A stretch of DNA of 64,000 nucleotides, from positions 682,001 to 746,000 of the forward strand of contig NZ_OW824151.1 of assembly GCF_942548115.1 (NCBI RefSeq), given 5' to 3'. The translations under genes and the position numbers were made by a program. Of this stretch, positions 24,519 to 32,968 are shown piece after piece. The stretch's first letter is position 1. Each line of letters starts with the position of its first letter. Source of the stretch: Aeromicrobium sp. Leaf245 (GTDB lineage Bacteria > Actinomycetota > Actinomycetes > Propionibacteriales > Nocardioidaceae). The notes below the pieces were generated by a model that worked only from the letters and a program-made list of their open reading frames with translations, was not told where the DNA came from and searched no databases.

Positions 24519-25664
24519 ATGACCGCTCCCGCTCGTGACCTGCATCCCGGAGCCTGGTGGCTCTGGGCGCTCGGTCTCGCCGCGGCGGCGTCGTTCACCC
24601 TCAACCCGCTGGTGCTCGCGTTGATCGCGGCGGTGGTGGTCCTGGTGGTGATGGCCCGTCGCAGCGAGGCGCCGTGGGCGATGTCGTTCCGGTTCTACGT
24701 GTACTTCGCGCTGTTCGTCGTGGTGCTGAGGGTCGTGTACCGGATCCTGTTCGGCGGAGGTGCGCTGGAGGGCGACACGATCGTGCTGCACCTGCCCGAG
24801 ATCCCGCTGCCCGACGCGGCCCGCGGCATCCAGCTCCTGGGCGACGTGACGTCGACGGCGCTGCTCGGTGCGCTCTACGACGGCATGCGGCTGGCCGTGA
24901 TCATCCTGTGCGTGGGAGCCGCGAACTCCCTGGCGAACCCTCGTCGCCTCCTCGCCGCCGTGCCCCCCGCGTTCTACGAGGTCGGCACCGCCGTGGTCGT
25001 GGCCCTGTCGGTCTTCCCGCAGCTCGCCGAGAGCGTGCAGCGGGTCAACCGTGCGCGTCGACTGCGGGGCGACGCCGGCAAGGGAGTCGGCCGGCTCCGG
25101 CGCGTGGTCGTGCCGGTGCTGGAGGACGCCCTGGAGCGGTCGATGACCCTGGCGGCCGGGATGGACGCGCGCGGCTACGGGCGGTCGGGCACGGCGACCC
25201 CGCGGGAGCGGCTCCTGACCGGGGTGCTCATGCTCACCGGGCTCGGCGCGCTCTGCGTCGGCGCGTACGCCTACCTCGACGGAACCGCGCCCCGTCTGCT
25301 CGCCGGGCCGGTGCTCGTGCTCGGGGTCCTGCTCGCCGCCGCTGCGCTGTGGTCGGCCGGCCGGCGCGTGCAGCGCACCCGCTACCGGCCCGACCGGTGG
25401 CGTCGGCCCGAGGTCCTCACGGCGCTGTGCGGCGTCGTGGTCGCCGTCGGGGTCGACCGCGCCTTCGACCTCGACCCGTACGTGGTGGTCCCCGACCTCG
25501 AGCGGTGGCCCACCATCGGCGTCCCGCTCGTGCTCGTGCTGCTGGTGGGTGTGCTCCCGGCCTTCCTGACCCCACCTCCGGCGCCCGACGTCGCCGGCGG
25601 TGCCGACCGTGCCGGTGGCCCGGGGCGCGACGCCGAGGAGGTGGACCGTGCTCGAGCTGCGTGA
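24519..25664 (+). CDS. ECF transporter T component (EcfT/CbiQ family)
   Basis: 381 residues with five to eight hydrophobic segments. The coupling motifs are visible: RVNRARRLRGDAG (first A-R-x motif) and SMTLAAGMDARGYGRSG (second, with the RGYG signature). EcfT joins the two ATPases to the substrate-binding S subunit. A further pair of helices extends the C-terminus beyond the usual ~270 residues. The ATG at 24519 is 22 bp after the anchored beta-domain gene, and the end overlaps the ATPase gene by 17 nt. Confidence 0.88.
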   Translation: MTAPARDLHPGAWWLWALGLAAAASFTLNPLVLALIAAVVVLVVMARRSEAPWAMSFRFYVYFALFVVVLRVVYRILFGGGALEGDTIVLHLPEIPLPDAARGIQLLGDVTSTALLGALYDGMRLAVIILCVGAANSLANPRRLLAAVPPAFYEVGTAVVVALSVFPQLAESVQRVNRARRLRGDAGKGVGRLRRVVVPVLEDALERSMTLAAGMDARGYGRSGTATPRERLLTGVLMLTGLGALCVGAYAYLDGTAPRLLAGPVLVLGVLLAAAALWSAGRRVQRTRYRPDRWRRPEVLTALCGVVVAVGVDRAFDLDPYVVVPDLERWPTIGVPLVLVLLVGVLPAFLTPPPAPDVAGGADRAGGPGRDAEEVDRARAA

Positions 25665-27261
25665 CGTGACCTTCTCCTACGACGACGCCGCAGGGACCGG
25701 GACGGCGGAGCCGACCCTGCGCGACGTCGGCCTGGTGCTGCCCGACGGCGAGCTGCACCTGGTGTGCGGACGCACGGGGTCGGGCAAGTCGACGCTGCTC
25801 GGCCTGTTCAACGGCCTCGTCCCGCACTTCAGCGGCGGCCTGCTCGAGGGCGACGTGCGCGTGGACGGCACGTCCATCGTCGGCACGCCACCGCGCGAGC
25901 TGGCGCACCTCGTCGGGTACGTCCCGCAGGACCCGCTGTCGGGCTTCGTGAGCGACGTCGTGGAGGACGAGCTGGCCTACGGCATGGAGCAGCTCGGGCT
26001 CGACCCGCAGACCATGCGGCGTCGGGTGGAGGAGACGCTCGACCTGCTGGGCATCGCCGACCTCCGACGTCGTGCGCTGCGCACGCTGTCGGGCGGCCAG
26101 CAGCAGCGGGTCGCGATCGGCGCCGTGCTCACGATGCACCCCAGGATGCTGGTGCTCGACGAGCCGACGTCGGCGCTCGACCCCACGGCTGCCGAGGACG
26201 TGCTGGCCACGGTCGCCCGGCTCGTGGCCGACGTCGGGCTCGGGGTGGTGGTGGCCGAGCACCGGATGGAGCGGGTGATCCCCTTCGCCGACCGCCTCGT
26301 CGTGGTCGAGGGTGGTCGGGTGCGCGACGGCGAGCCGGCCGACCTGCTGCGCGAGAGTCCCGTCGCGCCGCCACTGGTGGAGCTGGGCAGGCTCGTCGGG
26401 TGGGAGCCGCTTCCGCTCACCGTCCGCGACGCGCGGCGTCGGGCCGGCGACCTGCGTCCTCGCCTCGCGGGCGCGCCGACCAGGACGCCGTCGGAGCAGA
26501 CGGGGCCCCCGGTGCTGCAGGCGCGCGACATCTCGGTCGACTACCGCCGGCACCGCGCGGTCAGCGGCGTGGACCTGACGGTCGACCCCGGCCAGGTGGT
26601 CGCGCTCATGGGCCGGAACGGGTCGGGCAAGTCGTCGCTGCTGTGGGCGCTGCAGGGCGGCCTGAAGCGTGCGAGCGGCTCCGTGGCCGTCGGGGCGGAC
26701 GGGCTCGACCCGGCCGGACTGTCGCCGGCGGCCGCCCGTGCGCTGGTGGGGCTCGTGCCCCAGACCGCATCGGACCTGCTGTACCTCGAGACCGTCGACG
26801 ACGAGTGCGCGGCGGCCGACACCCACGCGGACGCCGAGCCGGGGCGCTGCCGCGGACTGCTCGACCGGCTCGCACCGGGCATCGCCGGGGCCCACCATCC
26901 TCGCGACCTGTCCGAGGGCCAGCGGCTCGCCCTCGTGCTGGCCATCGTGCTCACGACGTCGCCCCGCGTGCTGCTGCTCGACGAGCCGACGCGCGGCCTC
27001 GACTACGCCGCGAAGGCGCAGCTGGCGGCGATCCTGCACGCCCAGGCGGCCGAGGGTCGCGGCGTCGTGGTGTCGACCCACGACGTGGAGTTCGTCGCCC
27101 AGGTGGCCGACGCGGTCGTCGTCCTCGCCGAGGGCGAGGTGGTCTCGGCCGGAGGCGTGTCCAAGGTCCTGGCCGAGTCGCCCGCCTTCGCCCCCCAGGT
27201 CTCCAAGGTCCTGGGGTCGGACTGGCTCACCGTCGCCGACGTCGAGGGAGCCCTCCCATGA
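25648..27261 (+). CDS. ECF transporter fused double ATPase (EcfA-EcfA')
   Basis: 537 residues with two complete ABC domains in one chain. First: Walker A GRTGSGKST, signature LSGGQQQRVAIG, Walker B MLVLDEPTSALDP. Second: GRNGSGKSS, degenerate signature LSEGQRLALV, Walker B VLLLDEPTRGLDY. The duplicated layout is standard for group I ECF systems, where A and A' form a heterodimer. The GTG start (VLELRDVTFSY) lies inside the end of ecfT. The stop overlaps a 48-codon mini-ORF (ATGA) that bridges to the S component. Confidence 0.93.
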   Translation: MLELRDVTFSYDDAAGTGTAEPTLRDVGLVLPDGELHLVCGRTGSGKSTLLGLFNGLVPHFSGGLLEGDVRVDGTSIVGTPPRELAHLVGYVPQDPLSGFVSDVVEDELAYGMEQLGLDPQTMRRRVEETLDLLGIADLRRRALRTLSGGQQQRVAIGAVLTMHPRMLVLDEPTSALDPTAAEDVLATVARLVADVGLGVVVAEHRMERVIPFADRLVVVEGGRVRDGEPADLLRESPVAPPLVELGRLVGWEPLPLTVRDARRRAGDLRPRLAGAPTRTPSEQTGPPVLQARDISVDYRRHRAVSGVDLTVDPGQVVALMGRNGSGKSSLLWALQGGLKRASGSVAVGADGLDPAGLSPAAARALVGLVPQTASDLLYLETVDDECAAADTHADAEPGRCRGLLDRLAPGIAGAHHPRDLSEGQRLALVLAIVLTTSPRVLLLDEPTRGLDYAAKAQLAAILHAQAAEGRGVVVSTHDVEFVAQVADAVVVLAEGEVVSAGGVSKVLAESPAFAPQVSKVLGSDWLTVADVEGALP

Positions 27262-27404
27262 CCTCCCCCCATCGGTGGATCCTAAACCTCAGGACCGCAC
27301 GGGGCCCCGCATCGGTGGATCCTCAACCCCAGCGCCGCGGCTGCGGTTGCGGATCCACCGATGGGTGCGGCCACGCGTCGGCCCAGGACGGGGGCCGACG
27401 ATGA
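27258..27404 (+). CDS. 48-residue coupled mini-ORF between ECF ATPase and S component
   Basis: An ATG overlapping the ATPase stop opens a frame of 48 codons (MTSPHRWILNLRTARGP...) whose TGA in turn overlaps the ATG of the S-component gene at 27401. Both junctions are ATGA. The encoded peptide is Arg/Gly/Cys-rich with no recognisable fold and consists largely of a direct and inverted repeat. It may exist only to carry ribosomes across the insert, keeping the S gene coupled. Translation is unproven. Confidence 0.4.
   Translation: MTSPHRWILNLRTARGPASVDPQPQRRGCGCGSTDGCGHASAQDGGRR
27270..27363. repeat. 13-bp repeat, two direct and one inverted copy
   Basis: CATCGGTGGATCC occurs at 27270-27282 and 27310-27322, and its inverse GGATCCACCGATG at 27351-27363. 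The last two can form a hairpin with a 28-nt loop. The element separates the ECF ATPase and S-component genes, which in such operons usually abut, so it looks like an inserted palindromic element. Confidence 0.65.
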
Positions 27405-28207
27405 CGGCGCGGCTGGGACTGCGCTCGGCGCTCGTGCTCGGCGTCGCGTCGCTCGCGGGCCTGGTCATGTTCCTGTGGCCGTTGTTCATCGAGCCGACCG
27501 CGGGGGCGGAGCGGGTCGACCAGCCGTTCCTGTTCATGGCGCTCCTGCCGATCGTCGTCATGGTGGTGGTGGCCGAGTTCACCGAGGGCGGCATGGACGC
27601 CAAGGCGCTGGCGATGCTCGGCGTGCTGACGGCGGTGAACGCGGCACTGAGACCCCTGGGAGCCGGGACGGCCGGCATCGAGACGGTGTTCTTCGTCCTC
27701 GTCCTCGCCGGGCGGGTGTTCGGGCCCGGGTTCGGCTTCGTGCTGGGCTGCACCTCGTTGTTCGCGTCGGCCCTGCTCACGTCGGGCGTGGGGCCGTGGC
27801 TGCCGTTCCAGATGATGTGCGCCGCGTGGATCGGACTGGGTGCGGGTCTGCTGCCGCGGCGGGTCACGGGACGGGCGGAGATCGCGATGCTCGTGGTCTA
27901 CGCCGTGGTCGTGGCGTACCTGTTCGGCATGCTGATGAACCTGTCGTCGTGGCCGTTCCAGCTCGGCATCGCCGCCCCCGGGGCCGACGAGACGCTGCAG
28001 CTCGTGCCGGGTGCGCCGATCCTGGAGAACCTGCACCGCTTCCTGGTCTTCAACCTCGTCACGTCGACCTGGGGCTGGGACACCGGCCGCGCGGTCACCA
28101 ACGCGCTGCTCGTGGCCACGCTCGGACCCGCCGTGCTGGTGACCCTGCGCCGGGCTGCCCGGCGTGCTCGGTACGGCCGCACGGCCGAACCGGTCCCGCA
28201 GCCCTGA
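27401..28207 (+). CDS. ECF transporter substrate-binding S component, probably for cobalamin or a precursor
   Basis: 268 residues, about six to seven hydrophobic helices, with S-component traits: an early TAVNAALRPLG segment, GRVFGPGFGFVLGCTSLFAS and GVGPWLPFQMMCAAWIGLG. The substrate is not readable from sequence. The upstream cobalamin riboswitch and candidate B12-binding surface proteins on both sides favour cobalamin, although riboswitch-linked S proteins for alpha-ribazole or cobalt also exist. It begins at an ATG overlapping the mini-ORF stop. The dedicated T and A-A' genes make the transporter self-contained. Confidence 0.82.
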   Translation: MTARLGLRSALVLGVASLAGLVMFLWPLFIEPTAGAERVDQPFLFMALLPIVVMVVVAEFTEGGMDAKALAMLGVLTAVNAALRPLGAGTAGIETVFFVLVLAGRVFGPGFGFVLGCTSLFASALLTSGVGPWLPFQMMCAAWIGLGAGLLPRRVTGRAEIAMLVVYAVVVAYLFGMLMNLSSWPFQLGIAAPGADETLQLVPGAPILENLHRFLVFNLVTSTWGWDTGRAVTNALLVATLGPAVLVTLRRAARRARYGRTAEPVPQP

Positions 28208-28229
28208 GGCGGGCTCGTCGTCTGTGACG

Positions 28230-28883
28230 ATGGACGACATGCTCCGCCACGCTCACCAGCTGCTGTCCGTCGTCGTCTGCGCCGCTGCCCTGGTAGCCGC
28301 TCCGTCCGCTGCGCAGGCGGCCGCCGAGGGCGAGTGCGGGTCCGACGACGTCGTGGTCGTGGTCGAGCCCGCGACGCTCGACGGTGATCAGCTCGTCCGC
28401 TGCGCCACGGACCTCGCCGGCGACGCCACCGCCTACGACGCTCTCCAGGCGGCTGGTCTCGACGTCGAGGAGACGCAGGGGTCCGCACCCTTCGTCTGCC
28501 GGATCGACGGTCGGCCCGACGCGGCCCAGGAGACGTGCGGCGCCTCGCTCTCCGGCGACGGGTACTGGGCCTTCCTCACCGCCGACGAGGGCGGCGAGTG
28601 GTCGTACGCCCAGACCGGCGTGCGCGACCACGACGTCGCGCCCGGTGAGTTCCTGGCCCTGCGGTACCAGCTGCTCGCGGACGGGGAGGACGTGACGGTC
28701 GAGACGCCGAGCACGCAGCAGACCCGCACCGAGGCCGAGCTGGTCGCGACCCCGGGCGAGGCCGACGACGTGGCCACCTCCACCGGGAACGCCGTCGGGT
28801 GGGTCGAGGTCGTCGTCTTCGTCCTCGTGCTCGGCGTCCTCGTGGTCGGCGCCGTGGTCCTGGCACGCCGCCGTCGGCCCTGA
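28230..28883 (+). CDS. Second membrane-anchored DUF4430-like beta-domain protein
   Basis: 217 residues, paralogous in layout to the protein at 23663. The signal (MLRHAHQLLSVVVCAAALVA) is followed by a beta domain with PFVCRIDGRPD, DGYWAFLT and GEWSYAQTGV. These align with QGFVCQVNAKP, DAYWSLWV and GSWSYATAGV of its sister, including the cysteines. A Thr/Glu-rich linker leads to a C-terminal helix (VVVFVLVLGVLVVGAVVLA) and RRRRP tail. The start at 28230 or 28239 is undecided. It closes the riboswitch-ECF cluster and is probably exposed on the cell surface. Ligand binding is inferred. Confidence 0.72.
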   Translation: MDDMLRHAHQLLSVVVCAAALVAAPSAAQAAAEGECGSDDVVVVVEPATLDGDQLVRCATDLAGDATAYDALQAAGLDVEETQGSAPFVCRIDGRPDAAQETCGASLSGDGYWAFLTADEGGEWSYAQTGVRDHDVAPGEFLALRYQLLADGEDVTVETPSTQQTRTEAELVATPGEADDVATSTGNAVGWVEVVVFVLVLGVLVVGAVVLARRRRP

Positions 28884-28912
28884 CGGTTCTCGCTGCCCGG
28901 CACACTGGGCCC

Positions 28913-29668
28913 ATGCTCACGACTCACCAGCCGGGCCACACGGTCCGCTTCGACTGGGGCCCGGTCGGCGGCCGCGCGATCTCCGAGGGGGCCGACGTCG
29001 CCGTCGTCGTCGACGTGCTGTCGTTCACCACGGCGCTCGGGGTGGCGGTGGAACGCGGCAGCGTCGTGGTGCCGTACCCGACCGGTCGCGCCGACGCGGC
29101 CGAGGTCGCGGCACAGACCGGCGCGGTGCTGGCCGCCGACCGGGCCTCGGCGGGCCCGGAGGAGCCCACGCTCTCGCCGGCGCGGCTGCTGCGGGTCCCG
29201 CTGCCGGGTCGTCTGGTGCTGCCGTCACCGAACGGGTCGGCCGTGGCGCACGCGCTCGCGGGCTCGGCCACCACGGTGGTGGGCGCGAGCCTGCGCAACG
29301 CGGCTGCCGTCGCTGCCTGGATCGCGCGGGAGCACGACGCCGACGACACGGTCGTGGCCGTGGTCGCCGCGGGCGAACGGTGGAGCGACGGCTCGTTGCG
29401 ACCTGCCCTCGAGGACCTGTGGGGAGCCGGTGCGGTGCTCGCGGCGCTCGAGGACTTCGAGTGGCCGGGCCTGTCGCCGGAGGCTGCCGCCGCGGCCGAC
29501 GCGTACCGGCTCGTGCAGGGGCGCGAGACCGCCCACCTGACGGCCTGCGCGAGCGGCCAGGAGCTCGTCGCGGCGGGCTGGTCCGACGACGTCGGCGTGG
29601 CGGCCGAGGTCGGGGCCAGCGGCGTCGTGCCGGTGCTGAGCGACCGCGGTTTCGTCGCCGCCCCGTGA
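28913..29668 (+). CDS. ComB-like 2-phosphosulfolactate phosphatase family protein
   Basis: 251 residues. Family segments are VVVDVLSFTTALGVAVERG, SPNGSAVAHALAG, GASLRNAAAVAAWI and AGERWSDGSLRPALEDLWGAG. ComB of methanogens removes phosphate from 2-phosphosulfolactate in coenzyme M synthesis. Actinobacteria lack that pathway, so the true substrate here is unknown. The ATG at 28913 (MLTTHQPGHTVRFDWG) gives the normal length; longer upstream frames are Arg-rich. It follows the B12 cluster by 29 bp but no functional link is evident. Confidence 0.8.
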   Translation: MLTTHQPGHTVRFDWGPVGGRAISEGADVAVVVDVLSFTTALGVAVERGSVVVPYPTGRADAAEVAAQTGAVLAADRASAGPEEPTLSPARLLRVPLPGRLVLPSPNGSAVAHALAGSATTVVGASLRNAAAVAAWIAREHDADDTVVAVVAAGERWSDGSLRPALEDLWGAGAVLAALEDFEWPGLSPEAAAAADAYRLVQGRETAHLTACASGQELVAAGWSDDVGVAAEVGASGVVPVLSDRGFVAAP

Positions 29669-29761
29669 AAGTCGGCGCATTCGGAAACTATTCATGACTT
29701 TGGTCCTGAATGCTCTCGGGAAATGACCGCATTATCGGGTGGTGGGCGATATGGTTCCGGC

Positions 29762-30094
29762 ATGGCGAAAAAGACCGTGGAAAAGTTCTACTCCGACCTG
29801 AGTGGCGACGAGATCGACACCCCGGCACCGACGGTGTCGTTCACGTTCGACGGAGTGGGCTACCAGGTCGACCTCACCGAGTCCGAGCGTCAGGCCTTCG
29901 CCGACGCCGTGGCTCCCTACATCGCCGTCGGCCGCCGCGCCGCCGGTCGCACCACCCGGACCTCCTCCTCGGGCGGCGGTTCCGGCGTCGACGCCAAGGC
30001 CGTGCGAGCCTGGGCGCAGGAGCAGGGCCTGGACGTCCCGGCCCGTGGCCGCGTCCCGTCGTCGCTCATCGAGGCCTACCAGTCCGCGAACTGA
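29762..30094 (+). CDS. lsr2: Nucleoid-associated protein Lsr2
   Basis: 110 residues, the standard size. The N-terminal oligomerisation domain (AKKTVEKFYSDLSGDEI, then PTVSFTFDGVGYQVDL) and a flexible basic/Ser-Gly linker lead to the C-terminal DNA-binding domain, with the minor-groove RGR motif in VPARGRVPSSLIEAY. Lsr2 bridges and silences AT-rich DNA, the actinobacterial counterpart of H-NS. TATGGT (29750-29755) lies 6 bp before the ATG, so the transcript is probably leaderless. The ~90 bp upstream are about half AT, far above the rest of the window, which suggests self-binding. Confidence 0.96.
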   Translation: MAKKTVEKFYSDLSGDEIDTPAPTVSFTFDGVGYQVDLTESERQAFADAVAPYIAVGRRAAGRTTRTSSSGGGSGVDAKAVRAWAQEQGLDVPARGRVPSSLIEAYQSAN

Positions 30095-30109
30095 GCCGAG
30101 CCCGACGAC

Positions 30110-31048
30110 TCATCCCCGCGCGAACACCACTCCGGCGAGATCCTCGGAAAGGTCCCACGCACGCGTGGCGTCGCCGAGGTCGCTGAGAGGCTTCCAGAGA
30201 TCCACCGGACCCGGCGCGCCACCGGTGCCCCCGAGGCCCTGCGGACCGTAGAAGGGCGCCGGGTCCGGCGCGGTCGCCGCGAGCACCGCCGGCAGCGCCG
30301 CGCTCTCGGGAGTGCCGACGAGCACCCCCAGGGCCGAGAGTCGACGGATGACCCGCACGCTGAGCGTGTCGCCGGACCGACCCACCTCGGGCCGGGCCGC
30401 CAGCAGGCTGGTCGGCGCCACGCCCGGGTGGGAGAGGTTGCTCGTGATGCCCCAGCCCTCGACCCGGCTCCGGCGGTCGAGCTCGAGGCCGAAGAGGCCC
30501 AGGGCGATCTTGGACTGCCGGTACGCGCGCATGCCGTCGTAGGCGCGCTCGAACCCGGGGTCGTCCCAGTTGATGACGCCGCTCCTGGCCGCCACGCTGA
30601 CCTGCGACGTCACCCGTGCCCCGCCGTCCACGAGGAGCGGGAGCAGGTGGGCGGTGAGCGCGACGTGAGCGAGGTGGTTGGTGCCGAGCTGGAGCTCGAA
30701 GCCGTCCTGCGTGGTCTGGCGCTCCGGCGGCGTCATGACGCCTGCGTTGTTGACGAGCAGGTGGATCGGCTCGCCCTCCGCACGCATCGTGGCGGCGAAG
30801 GCCTCGACCGACGCAAGCGACGAGAGGTCGAGGTCGTGGAGGGTCAGGCGAGCCCCCGGGTGCCGCCCGCGGATCGTCCGCACGGCCGCCTCTCCCTTCG
30901 TGCGGTTCCGGACGGGCAGGACCACGTCGGCTCCGGCGGCGGCGAGCGTCCGGGCGATGACGAGCCCGATCCCGTCGCTCGCGCCGGTGATGACCGCGAG
31001 CCGACCGGTGAGGTCGGGGACGGCGATGTCGTAGGTCCTGGGTGCCAC
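30110..31048 (-). CDS. Short-chain dehydrogenase/reductase
   Basis: 312 residues. TGASDGIG (NAD(P) binding), NNAGV, a Ser in [10 protein letters not shown] and the catalytic YRQSK pair (Y-x-x-x-K) are all present. Its extra C-terminal length is like retinol-dehydrogenase-type SDRs. The GTG at 31048 is chosen because CAGGAG lies 5 nt upstream. It is divergent from an XRE-type regulator with a 120-bp intergenic region, a common pairing in actinobacteria where the regulator controls the SDR. The substrate is unknown. Confidence 0.87.
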   Translation of the reverse strand: MAPRTYDIAVPDLTGRLAVITGASDGIGLVIARTLAAAGADVVLPVRNRTKGEAAVRTIRGRHPGARLTLHDLDLSSLASVEAFAATMRAEGEPIHLLVNNAGVMTPPERQTTQDGFELQLGTNHLAHVALTAHLLPLLVDGGARVTSQVSVAARSGVINWDDPGFERAYDGMRAYRQSKIALGLFGLELDRRSRVEGWGITSNLSHPGVAPTSLLAARPEVGRSGDTLSVRVIRRLSALGVLVGTPESAALPAVLAATAPDPAPFYGPQGLGGTGGAPGPVDLWKPLSDLGDATRAWDLSEDLAGVVFARG

Positions 31049-31168
31049 GGTGTCTCCTGACGATGGGGGCGGCACGTGCCGCTGGCTCCAGCCTTCGGCA
31101 CGACCCCGACCGGATCCAGGGTCCGACGATCCGTGGATGCGCGGACCGCCACGGGGCACGATGGAGCC

Positions 31169-32005
31169 ATGATCGATCGGACCGGGCTGTCGGACTTCCT
31201 CCGCGTGCGCCGCGAGGCGCTGCAGCCGGAGGACGTGGGCCTGCCGCGCGGGCAGCGACGGCGGACGTCGGGGCTGCGCCGCGAGGAGGTGGCGGTGCTG
31301 TGCCACATGTCGGCCGACTACTACACCCGGCTGGAGCAGGAGCGCGGACCACAGCCGTCGGAGCAGATGGTCGCGGCCATCGCCCAGGGCCTGCACCTGT
31401 CACTCGACGAGCGCGACCACCTGTTCCACCTCGCCGGGCACCGGCCGCCGGAGCGCGGAGCCGAGAGCGACCACGTGAGCCCGGGGATGCTGCGGATCCT
31501 CGACCGGCTCGTCGACACCCCGGCGGAGATCGTGACCGAGCTCGGCGAGACCCTGCGCCAGACCCCGCTCGGTGTCGCGCTCGTCGGCGACCTGCGGCGG
31601 TTCAGCGGGCCGGAGCGCAGCATCGGCTACCGCTGGTTCACCGTCCCCGGGGCGCGGGACCTCCACCCGCCCGAGGACCACGAGCACTTCTCCCGGATGT
31701 ACGTCTCCGGCTTGCGCGGCATCATGGCCCGGCGCGGGCCGACGTCGAAGGCGGCGCGCCTCGCCGCTGCGTTGGCGGCCGAGAACGAGGAGTTTCGGGC
31801 GCTGTGGGACGAGCACCAGGTCGGGATCATGCCGCACGAGCTCAAGCGGTACGACCACCCGACGGTGGGCCGTCTCGAGCTGAGCTGCCAGATCCTCCAG
31901 GACCCGCGGCAGGCGCACTCCCTGCTCGTCTACACCGCGGTCCCCGGCAGCGAGAGCCACGAGCGGCTGCAGCTGCTGTCGGTCGTGGGGAGCGCGGCGG
32001 GCTGA
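31169..32005 (+). CDS. XRE-type regulator with MmyB-like ligand-binding domain
   Basis: 278 residues. The helix-turn-helix contains [20 protein letters not shown] and the classic [20 protein letters not shown]. The C-terminal ~180 residues match the MmyB-like domain that binds a fatty-acid-like ligand ([39 protein letters not shown]). It is divergent from the SDR gene and probably its repressor. An ATGGAGCC stretch precedes the ATG at 31169. Confidence 0.9.
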   Translation: MIDRTGLSDFLRVRREALQPEDVGLPRGQRRRTSGLRREEVAVLCHMSADYYTRLEQERGPQPSEQMVAAIAQGLHLSLDERDHLFHLAGHRPPERGAESDHVSPGMLRILDRLVDTPAEIVTELGETLRQTPLGVALVGDLRRFSGPERSIGYRWFTVPGARDLHPPEDHEHFSRMYVSGLRGIMARRGPTSKAARLAAALAAENEEFRALWDEHQVGIMPHELKRYDHPTVGRLELSCQILQDPRQAHSLLVYTAVPGSESHERLQLLSVVGSAAG

Positions 32006-32008
32006 TGG

Positions 32009-32566
32009 TCAGGACGGCGTCGAGTCGTCCGGTCGGAAGACGTAGGTGATCAGGAGGTCGCCGGAGGAGGACCGCTCGGAGCGGACGAGGGCGAGTCGTC
32101 GGGTCGGCGAACCCGGCTCGAGCAGACGCCTCCCGTGTCCGGCCACCGTCGGCACCACCACGAGCTGTAGCTCGTCGACGAGACCGGCCGCGAGCAGCGA
32201 CTGGGCCAGACCGATGCTGCCGTGGATGCCGATGTCGCCGCCGTCCTGTGCGGCGAGCGAGCGAACGTGGTCGGCGGCGTCGGTGTGCACCGCCGTCGAG
32301 TTCTGCCACGACCCCGTCAGGGGCGTGGAGGTGACGACGTGCTTCTCGGTCCCGTTGATGAAGTCGGCGAAGGGCTGCACGTCGCTCGTGGGCCAGTAGT
32401 CGCACCAGTAGTCGTAGGTACCTCGGCCCAGGAGGACCGTGTCCTGACGCTCGATCACAGCGGCCAGGTTGTCGAAGATCTCCGGGCCGGCCTCGAACAT
32501 CCAGTCGCCCGGCTCCTCGGCGACGCCGTCGAGCGAGAGCAGCTGGTACAGCACGACGCGACGCAC
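32009..32566 (-). CDS. Dihydrofolate reductase / RibD C-terminal family protein
   Basis: 185 residues. Family markers are VVLYQLLSLDGVAEEPGDWM, TVLLGRGTYDYW, HVVTSTPLTGSW and GDIGIHGSIGLAQSLLAAGL. The family uses NADPH and includes RibD reductase domains, but stand-alone members such as this have no assigned reaction. It converges on the XRE regulator with 3 bp between stops. GGAGGCACT precedes the ATG. Confidence 0.85.
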   Translation of the reverse strand: MRRVVLYQLLSLDGVAEEPGDWMFEAGPEIFDNLAAVIERQDTVLLGRGTYDYWCDYWPTSDVQPFADFINGTEKHVVTSTPLTGSWQNSTAVHTDAADHVRSLAAQDGGDIGIHGSIGLAQSLLAAGLVDELQLVVVPTVAGHGRRLLEPGSPTRRLALVRSERSSSGDLLITYVFRPDDSTPS

Positions 32567-32630
32567 GAGTGCCTCCTTGTTCCTGTGTGGAAGAGCGACG
32601 CTATCGCACCTGTGGGTCGTGAGCAGGCGT

Positions 32631-32654
32631 CCGCTCCGCCGCGCGGCGGAGCGG
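32631..32654. repeat. 24-bp perfect palindrome
   Basis: CCGCTCCGCCGC followed directly by its complement GCGGCGGAGCGG. It sits in the 250-bp gap between the DHFR-family gene and the tRNA. Apart from this and the tRNA terminator hairpin I see nothing else in the gap. Confidence 0.6.
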
Positions 32655-32775
32655 GACGCTCCCTCTGGAGGAAGGCACCCGTGGAGGTAGGGACTTCGTC
32701 GCTCGCTCCGCTCCTCCTCGAATCGCCACGCCGGATGCAGAGGTCGTGAGCCTCTCGGCGTGTTCGAGAACGACG

Positions 32776-32807
32776 GAGCCCCTCAGCACTGAGGTGCCGA
32801 GGGGCTC
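32776..32807 (-). terminator. Hairpin terminator of the tRNA-Ser transcript
   Basis: GAGCCCCTC (32776-32784) and GAGGGGCTC (32799-32807) form a 9-bp stem 10 nt beyond the tRNA 3' end on the minus strand, with an inner CTCA/TGAG extension. Confidence 0.7.
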
Positions 32808-32817
32808 ACGATCTCTG

Positions 32818-32902
32818 CGGAGGATAGGGGATTCGAACCCCTGAGAGCTTTCACTCAACCCGCTTTCCAAGCGAGCGCACTAGGCCACTATGCGAATCCT
32901 CC
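32818..32902 (-). tRNA. tRNA-Ser (anticodon GGA)
   Basis: 85 nt. The acceptor arms GGAGGAT and ATCCTCC pair fully, with discriminator G. The anticodon arm CGCTTGGAAAGCG presents GGA, and a long variable arm (class II) precedes the T arm GGGGTTCGAATCCCC. CCA is not fully encoded (GCA follows). GGA reads UCC and UCU codons. Confidence 0.95.
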
Positions 32903-32968
32903 GCCGACGAGCGTACCCGCCGCATCCCGCTTGGAACCCACCGGGTCGGCCCCCGTATGCTGGCCGCA

